Below the pieces are notes generated by a model. That model searched no databases and was not told the origin of the DNA. It saw only the letters and a program-made list of their open reading frames with translations. Position numbers and translations under genes: made by a program. 64,000 nt of DNA from Rhodovulum sp. P5 (GTDB lineage: Bacteria; Pseudomonadota; Alphaproteobacteria; Rhodobacterales; Rhodobacteraceae). The DNA is taken from contig NZ_CP015039.1 in the NCBI RefSeq assembly GCF_002079305.1, positions 558,001 to 622,000 of the forward strand. Direction: 5' to 3'. Every line of letters starts with the position of its first letter. Within the stretch, counting starts at the first letter, position 1. Positions 60,363 to 64,000 of the stretch are shown one piece after another.

Positions 60363-60932
60363 ATGAAACCCAAGCTTTCGCGGGCAACGTGGTTGCTGAT
60401 CCTGTCTGTCCCGGTTCTGTCCGCCGGCATGCTGGGCATCGACATGATCATCGAGGGCACCGTTCCCCGGCTTGCTGAATTCGCGCTTGATTTCGCCGAG
60501 AAGTGTTTCCTCTTCGGCAGCATGGTCCTGATCGCGATGATGGTCGGCCGGGTCGATACGCTGGAGGCCGACAGCGTGGCGCTCCGCCGCGATCTTGCTC
60601 TTGCCACGCAAGCGGGCGAGGCGTGGCGCCAACAAAGCCGGAAGCTGATGCAGGGGCTGTCGGATGCCATCACCCAGCAATTCGACCGCTGGAACCTCAG
60701 CCCGGCAGAGGCCGATGTGGCGGGCCTGATGCTGAAGGGGCTGTCGCTGCGCGAGATTGCGGGGCTCCGGCAAAGCTCTGAGGCGACGGTGCGCCAGCAG
60801 GCCCAGAACGTCTATCGCAAGTCGGGTCTTGCCAACCGGGCCGAGTTGTCGGCCTATTTCCTGGAGGATCTGTTCGCCGTGGCGGGCAGCGGCCTGTCCC
60901 CTGATGCAGAAAACGGCGCCGTCACGAACTGA
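60363..60932 (+). CDS. Membrane-anchored LuxR-type HTH regulator
   Basis: A 189-residue protein with an unusual layout. Two membrane helices near the N-terminus (about 10-30 and 42-62: LLILSVPVLSAGMLGID and FGSMVLIAMMVG) are followed by a coiled linker. A LuxR/GerE DNA-binding domain lies at about 108-170 (LSPAEADVAGLMLKGLSLRE, then SEATVRQQAQNVYRKSGLAN). It has no receiver domain. GGAG precedes the ATG at a slightly long distance. It is divergent from the broken VPVPA-CTERM gene, which is a candidate target. Confidence 0.85.
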   Translation: MKPKLSRATWLLILSVPVLSAGMLGIDMIIEGTVPRLAEFALDFAEKCFLFGSMVLIAMMVGRVDTLEADSVALRRDLALATQAGEAWRQQSRKLMQGLSDAITQQFDRWNLSPAEADVAGLMLKGLSLREIAGLRQSSEATVRQQAQNVYRKSGLANRAELSAYFLEDLFAVAGSGLSPDAENGAVTN

Positions 60933-61039
60933 CCGCCCAACCGCACACCCGTTGACGCATTACGCTTGCCAGAGGACGCGGACGACCGGTAACGGGAGTG
61001 TATGCAAACCTGTTTCGCCAGTACCGGATTCCGCACGGC

Positions 61040-62083
61040 ATGACCGCGCGGAAGGGATTCCTGCTTGGCGGCGAAACCGTGCCGCCCGGCGCGCGCGCCA
61101 CGGTCGATCTGCCGGTGTCGGTTCTGTCGGACCACACGCCGGTGACGATGTCCGCCCATGTGATCCACGGCCGCCGCGCCGGCCCCGTCGTCTTCGTCAC
61201 CGCCGGCGTGCATGGGGACGAGGTCATCGGGGTGGAAATCGTCCGCCGCCTGCTGGGGCTGCCGGCGCTGGGCAATATGCGTGGCACGCTGATCGCCATC
61301 CCGATCGTCAACGCCTTCGGCTTTCTCAACCTGTCGCGCTACCTGCCCGACCGGCGCGATCTGAACCGTTGCTTTCCGGGGTCGGCGACCGGGTCGATGG
61401 CCGCGCGTCTGGCCAAGCTGCTGATCGATGAGGTCGTGGCCCGCGCCGATCTGGGGATCGACCTGCATTCGGCCGCCATTCACCGCACCAACCTGCCGCA
61501 AATCCGCGTCACCCCCGGCGATCCCGACCTGATGCGGCTGGCACGTATCTTCGCAGCACCCGTCATCCTGCGCTCCGACCTGCGCGAGGGATCGCTCCGC
61601 CAGGCAGCGCAGGAGCGCGGCGTCAGCATGCTGCTATACGAGGCGGGAGAGGGCCTGCGCTTTGATGAAACCGCGGTCCGGGCCGGTGTCTCGGGCATTC
61701 TGCGGGTTCTGCATGATCAGGGCATGATCCCGGCAAAGGGCGTGCCGCGCGCGCGCCGCCCCTCGCTCGTCTGCCGCGCCTCGCGCTGGCTGCGCGCGCC
61801 ACAGGGCGGGCTGGTCCGCATGTTCCGCTCCGAAGGGGATGTGGTGGCGGAAGGGGAATTGCTGGCCATCGTCTCCGACCCGTTCGGAGAGATCGACGCC
61901 GAGATCACCGCGCCCGAGGCCGGGATCATTGTCGGCCGCGCCGTGCTGCCCGTGGTGAACGAGGGCAACGCCGTGTTCCATCTGGCCGCGATCACCCCCG
62001 ACGACCGGGCCGAAGACCGGATCGACGCCTGGACCGCGGAACTGGAAACCGACACCTTGTTCGATGAGGACGAGATCCTCTGA
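61040..62083 (+). CDS. Succinylglutamate desuccinylase/aspartoacylase-family zinc hydrolase
   Basis: A 347-residue metallohydrolase. Zinc ligands are in GVHGDEVIG and the later DLHSAA, with DRRDLNRCFPG as the substrate loop. The C-terminal half has a lipoyl-like/beta-barrel extension (QGGLVRMFRSEGDVVAEGEL, then LLAIVSDPFG), as in the larger AstE-like relatives. ATG 61040 matches relatives that begin at the GGxxVxPG strand; GTG 60998 in the same frame has only a poorly placed ribosome-binding site. It would remove an acyl group from an amino acid or similar compound; the substrate is unknown. Confidence 0.83.
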   Translation: MTARKGFLLGGETVPPGARATVDLPVSVLSDHTPVTMSAHVIHGRRAGPVVFVTAGVHGDEVIGVEIVRRLLGLPALGNMRGTLIAIPIVNAFGFLNLSRYLPDRRDLNRCFPGSATGSMAARLAKLLIDEVVARADLGIDLHSAAIHRTNLPQIRVTPGDPDLMRLARIFAAPVILRSDLREGSLRQAAQERGVSMLLYEAGEGLRFDETAVRAGVSGILRVLHDQGMIPAKGVPRARRPSLVCRASRWLRAPQGGLVRMFRSEGDVVAEGELLAIVSDPFGEIDAEITAPEAGIIVGRAVLPVVNEGNAVFHLAAITPDDRAEDRIDAWTAELETDTLFDEDEIL

Positions 62084-62091
62084 CGCGCGCG

Positions 62092-62859
62092 CTACCAGCG
62101 GCCGCGCATCGCCCGCCACAAAAGCCCGCCGCGCCGGCGAAAGTCCGACGGGACAAGCCGCCCCTCTGCCACCCGCGCGGGGTCATCGACCGCGCGCGTC
62201 AGGATCGGCCCGGCCAGCCATGCGATCCGGGCCGCCGGGATCGCGCATTCGGGGATCGCGTCCCGCTCTGCCTTCAGGGCCGCCAGATCCGCCGCCGCCC
62301 GCGCGGCCAGTTCCCGCACCGCGCCCGGTCGCCCGTCAACCAGCGGCACGCGCCCCCGCGCCTCCAGTTCCGGCACGGCAACCAGCCAGTTCGCGACGCC
62401 CATCGCATGGCCGAGCCGCCTGAGCGCGGCCTCCCCCCTTTCCGCGCCGAGAACACGCGCCGCCACCCAGAGCAGCGCGCCCGACGTCGCATCGATATGC
62501 GTCTTGAACGCGGCGGCATCGTCGAACGGGTCGCGATAGATATCCCAGCGGCGCGCGGCGACGAGCCCGTCAAGAAGCCTTGCCTCCTCCGCCCCCAGAA
62601 CCGACGCCAGCGGGGTCGCAACCTCATGCGCACGCACCGTGCCCCCGGCCGCGATTTCGCCCAGCACGTCGCGCCACCATTGCAGGCGCATCTCGGCAAT
62701 CATCGGCTCCGCCGTCACCCAAGGGGCGCGGGCGACCTCCACATTGAAGGCGAACAGCGGGAACAGCCGGGCCCGCGCATCCACCGGCGCCGCCATGGTC
62801 GCGAGAAACCGGTCGGGATCGCCACGGCGGACGATATCGGCGCAGGCATCCAGGCTCAC
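62092..62859 (-). CDS. Squalene/phytoene synthase-family protein (NDUFAF6-like)
   Basis: A 255-residue helical protein. LFPLFAFNVEVARAPW and EMRLQWWRDVLGEI are the signature of the alphaproteobacterial/mitochondrial branch related to NDUFAF6, a complex I assembly factor, rather than of true phytoene synthase: the DxxxD prenyl-diphosphate sites are not complete. No carotenoid genes are adjacent. It may aid respiratory complex assembly. The stop is just after the convergent aspartoacylase gene, and the start overlaps the cimA stop. Confidence 0.8.
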   Translation of the reverse strand: MSLDACADIVRRGDPDRFLATMAAPVDARARLFPLFAFNVEVARAPWVTAEPMIAEMRLQWWRDVLGEIAAGGTVRAHEVATPLASVLGAEEARLLDGLVAARRWDIYRDPFDDAAAFKTHIDATSGALLWVAARVLGAERGEAALRRLGHAMGVANWLVAVPELEARGRVPLVDGRPGAVRELAARAAADLAALKAERDAIPECAIPAARIAWLAGPILTRAVDDPARVAEGRLVPSDFRRRGGLLWRAMRGRW

Positions 62860-64000
62860 GGATGGGGCGCCTTGTCCCGCACCAGTTTCCAGACGATCGC
62901 GTCCAGCAGCGCCTCGAACGAGGCATCGACGATATTGGCCGACACGCCCACCGTGGCCCAGCGCCGCCCCTGCCCGTCTTCGCTGTCGATGATCACACGG
63001 GTCACGGCCTCGGTCCCGCCATTGGTGATGCGCACCTTGAAGTCGACCAGCTTCATGTCGTCGATATAGGACTGGTAGGGTCCCAGATCCTTGGCCAGCG
63101 CACGCGACAACGCGTTGACCGGCCCGCTGTCGGTGCCATCGGGCCCAAGGCTTTCCGAGACCGACAATTTACGCTCCCCGTCCACCAGCACGACGACCAC
63201 GGCCTCCGACAGGCTTTTGGGGCGGCCCTGTTCGTCGCGGCGGCGTTCCACGGTCACGCGATACCGCTTGACCCGGAAGAATTCGGGCAACTGCTCCAGA
63301 TGCCGCCGGGCGATCAGTTCGAAACTGGCCTGCGCGGTATCATAGGAATAGCCCTGCCCCTCGCGCGTCTTGATCTCGTCCAAGATCGCGGGCAGGCGCG
63401 GGTCGTCCTTGGCGATCTCGATCCCGGCCTCGGTCAGGCGCTTGCGCAGGTTCGACTGCCCCGCCTGGTTCGACATCGGGATGACGCGGGCATTGCCGAC
63501 CAGCGCGGGGTCAATATGTTCGTAGGTCGAGGGGTCCTTCAGGATCGCGCTGGCATGCAGCCCCGCCTTGTGCGCAAAGGCCGAGGCGCCCACATAGGCC
63601 GCCGCCTTGCGCGGCACGCGGTTGAGGATATCGTCCAATAGGCGCGAGGCCCGGGTCAGCCCGGCCAGCGCCTCGTCCGTCACGCCGGTCTGGAAACGGC
63701 TGGCATAGGGTTCCTTCAGGGTCAGGGTCGGGATCAGCGTGGTCAGGTTGGCATTGCCGCAACGCTCCCCCAAGCCGTTGAGCGTGCCCTGAACCTGCCG
63801 CGCGCCCGCATCGATGGCCGCAAGGCTGCCCGCGACCGCATTGCCGGTGTCGTCATGGGTGTGGATGCCGATGGCCGTGCCGGGGATACCGCCCGCGATG
63901 ATCTCTGCGGTGATCTCGCCCACCTCATGGGGCAGCGTGCCGCCATTTGTGTCGCACAGCACGATCCAGCGCGCCCCGGCCTCATACGCCGCCTTGCAGC
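62856..64000 (-). CDS. cimA: (R)-citramalate synthase, 5' end outside window
   Basis: The 3' part of an alpha-isopropylmalate synthase-family enzyme; the frame runs off the right edge. Visible blocks are VLCDTNGGTLPHEV, HTHDDTGNAVAGS (metal-binding HxH), GLGERCGNANL and AHKAGLHASAIL of the TIM barrel. The C-terminal leucine/isoleucine-sensing LeuA dimer domain follows (residues from about DYRVTVER to the end). CimA condenses pyruvate and acetyl-CoA to citramalate, an alternative route to isoleucine. The VPRKAAAYVGASAFAHKAGL stretch favours CimA over LeuA and homocitrate synthase. Confidence 0.92.
   Translation of the reverse strand, partial: CKAAYEAGARWIVLCDTNGGTLPHEVGEITAEIIAGGIPGTAIGIHTHDDTGNAVAGSLAAIDAGARQVQGTLNGLGERCGNANLTTLIPTLTLKEPYASRFQTGVTDEALAGLTRASRLLDDILNRVPRKAAAYVGASAFAHKAGLHASAILKDPSTYEHIDPALVGNARVIPMSNQAGQSNLRKRLTEAGIEIAKDDPRLPAILDEIKTREGQGYSYDTAQASFELIARRHLEQLPEFFRVKRYRVTVERRRDEQGRPKSLSEAVVVVLVDGERKLSVSESLGPDGTDSGPVNALSRALAKDLGPYQSYIDDMKLVDFKVRITNGGTEAVTRVIIDSEDGQGRRWATVGVSANIVDASFEALLDAIVWKLVRDKAPHP

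Noticed and set aside
1..64000. CRISPR arrays, insertion sequences or prophage
   Set aside because: No regularly spaced repeats, transposase, integrase or terminal inverted repeats were found.

Overview
The window is high-GC alphaproteobacterial DNA, most likely from a member of the Rhodobacterales. This rests on the mix of gene families: VPLPA-CTERM surface proteins, a membrane urate hydroxylase (PuuD), an NDUFS4-like complex I subunit, an NDUFAF6-like squalene/phytoene synthase homologue, a DUF1127 protein and FnrL-type DNA sites. Genes are packed tightly on both strands with many ATGA-type overlaps. There is one tRNA (Arg, anticodon TCT) and no rRNA, CRISPR array, phage or insertion sequence.

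Layout. 1-9.9 kb: end of an MprF-like membrane protein that lacks a synthetase domain, a LysR regulator divergent from puuD, an orphan ParA ATPase, a tandem universal stress protein, two VPLPA-CTERM loci (one a decayed LamG gene), release factor 3, a pentapeptide-repeat membrane protein and a SnoaL-like protein. 10-16 kb: an Isp-type [NiFe] hydrogenase operon (hupD-hupH-hynS-isp1-hynL-isp2) with a divergent hypC and an FNR box between them. 16-22 kb: Bax-inhibitor family protein, DUF1127, LysR, quinone oxidoreductase, a frameshifted XRE regulator, hisN-like phosphatase and 8-oxoguanine deaminase. 22-28 kb: an operon of a tiny membrane peptide, XpaC, TelA, a DUF2927 lipoprotein, an SPFH-GYF protein and a zinc-ribbon membrane protein. 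28-37 kb: rluB-type pseudouridine synthase, tadA, UPF0173 hydrolase, ceramidase-like protein, a large PAS-GGDEF-EAL protein, uvrB, the NDUFS4-like gene and tRNA-Arg.

37-48 kb: a LuxR regulator fused to a catalytically degenerate alpha/beta hydrolase, a small membrane protein, a PEBP protein, the tungstate transporter tupABC with a divergent HTH/binding-protein regulator and a conspicuous operator, a DEAD-box helicase and small housekeeping genes. 48-56 kb: an eight-gene plus-strand run with a haloacid dehalogenase, three alpha/beta hydrolases, a PLP-dependent dehydratase, an EEP-family protein, an MFS exporter and a zinc alcohol dehydrogenase, which looks like a catabolic or detoxification block. 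56-64 kb: arsC-like, pyrD, DUF952, a 5'-nucleotidase, a VPVPA-CTERM gene broken by a 25-bp tandem duplication, a membrane-anchored LuxR regulator, an aspartoacylase-family protein, the squalene/phytoene synthase homologue and the 3' part of cimA.

Three genes are visibly broken (LamG remnant, XRE regulator, VPVPA-CTERM gene). The best candidates for undescribed biology are the XpaC-TelA-DUF2927-SPFH-zinc-ribbon operon and the LuxR/dead-hydrolase sensor. All assignments come from reading translated sequence and motifs; no database search was run.
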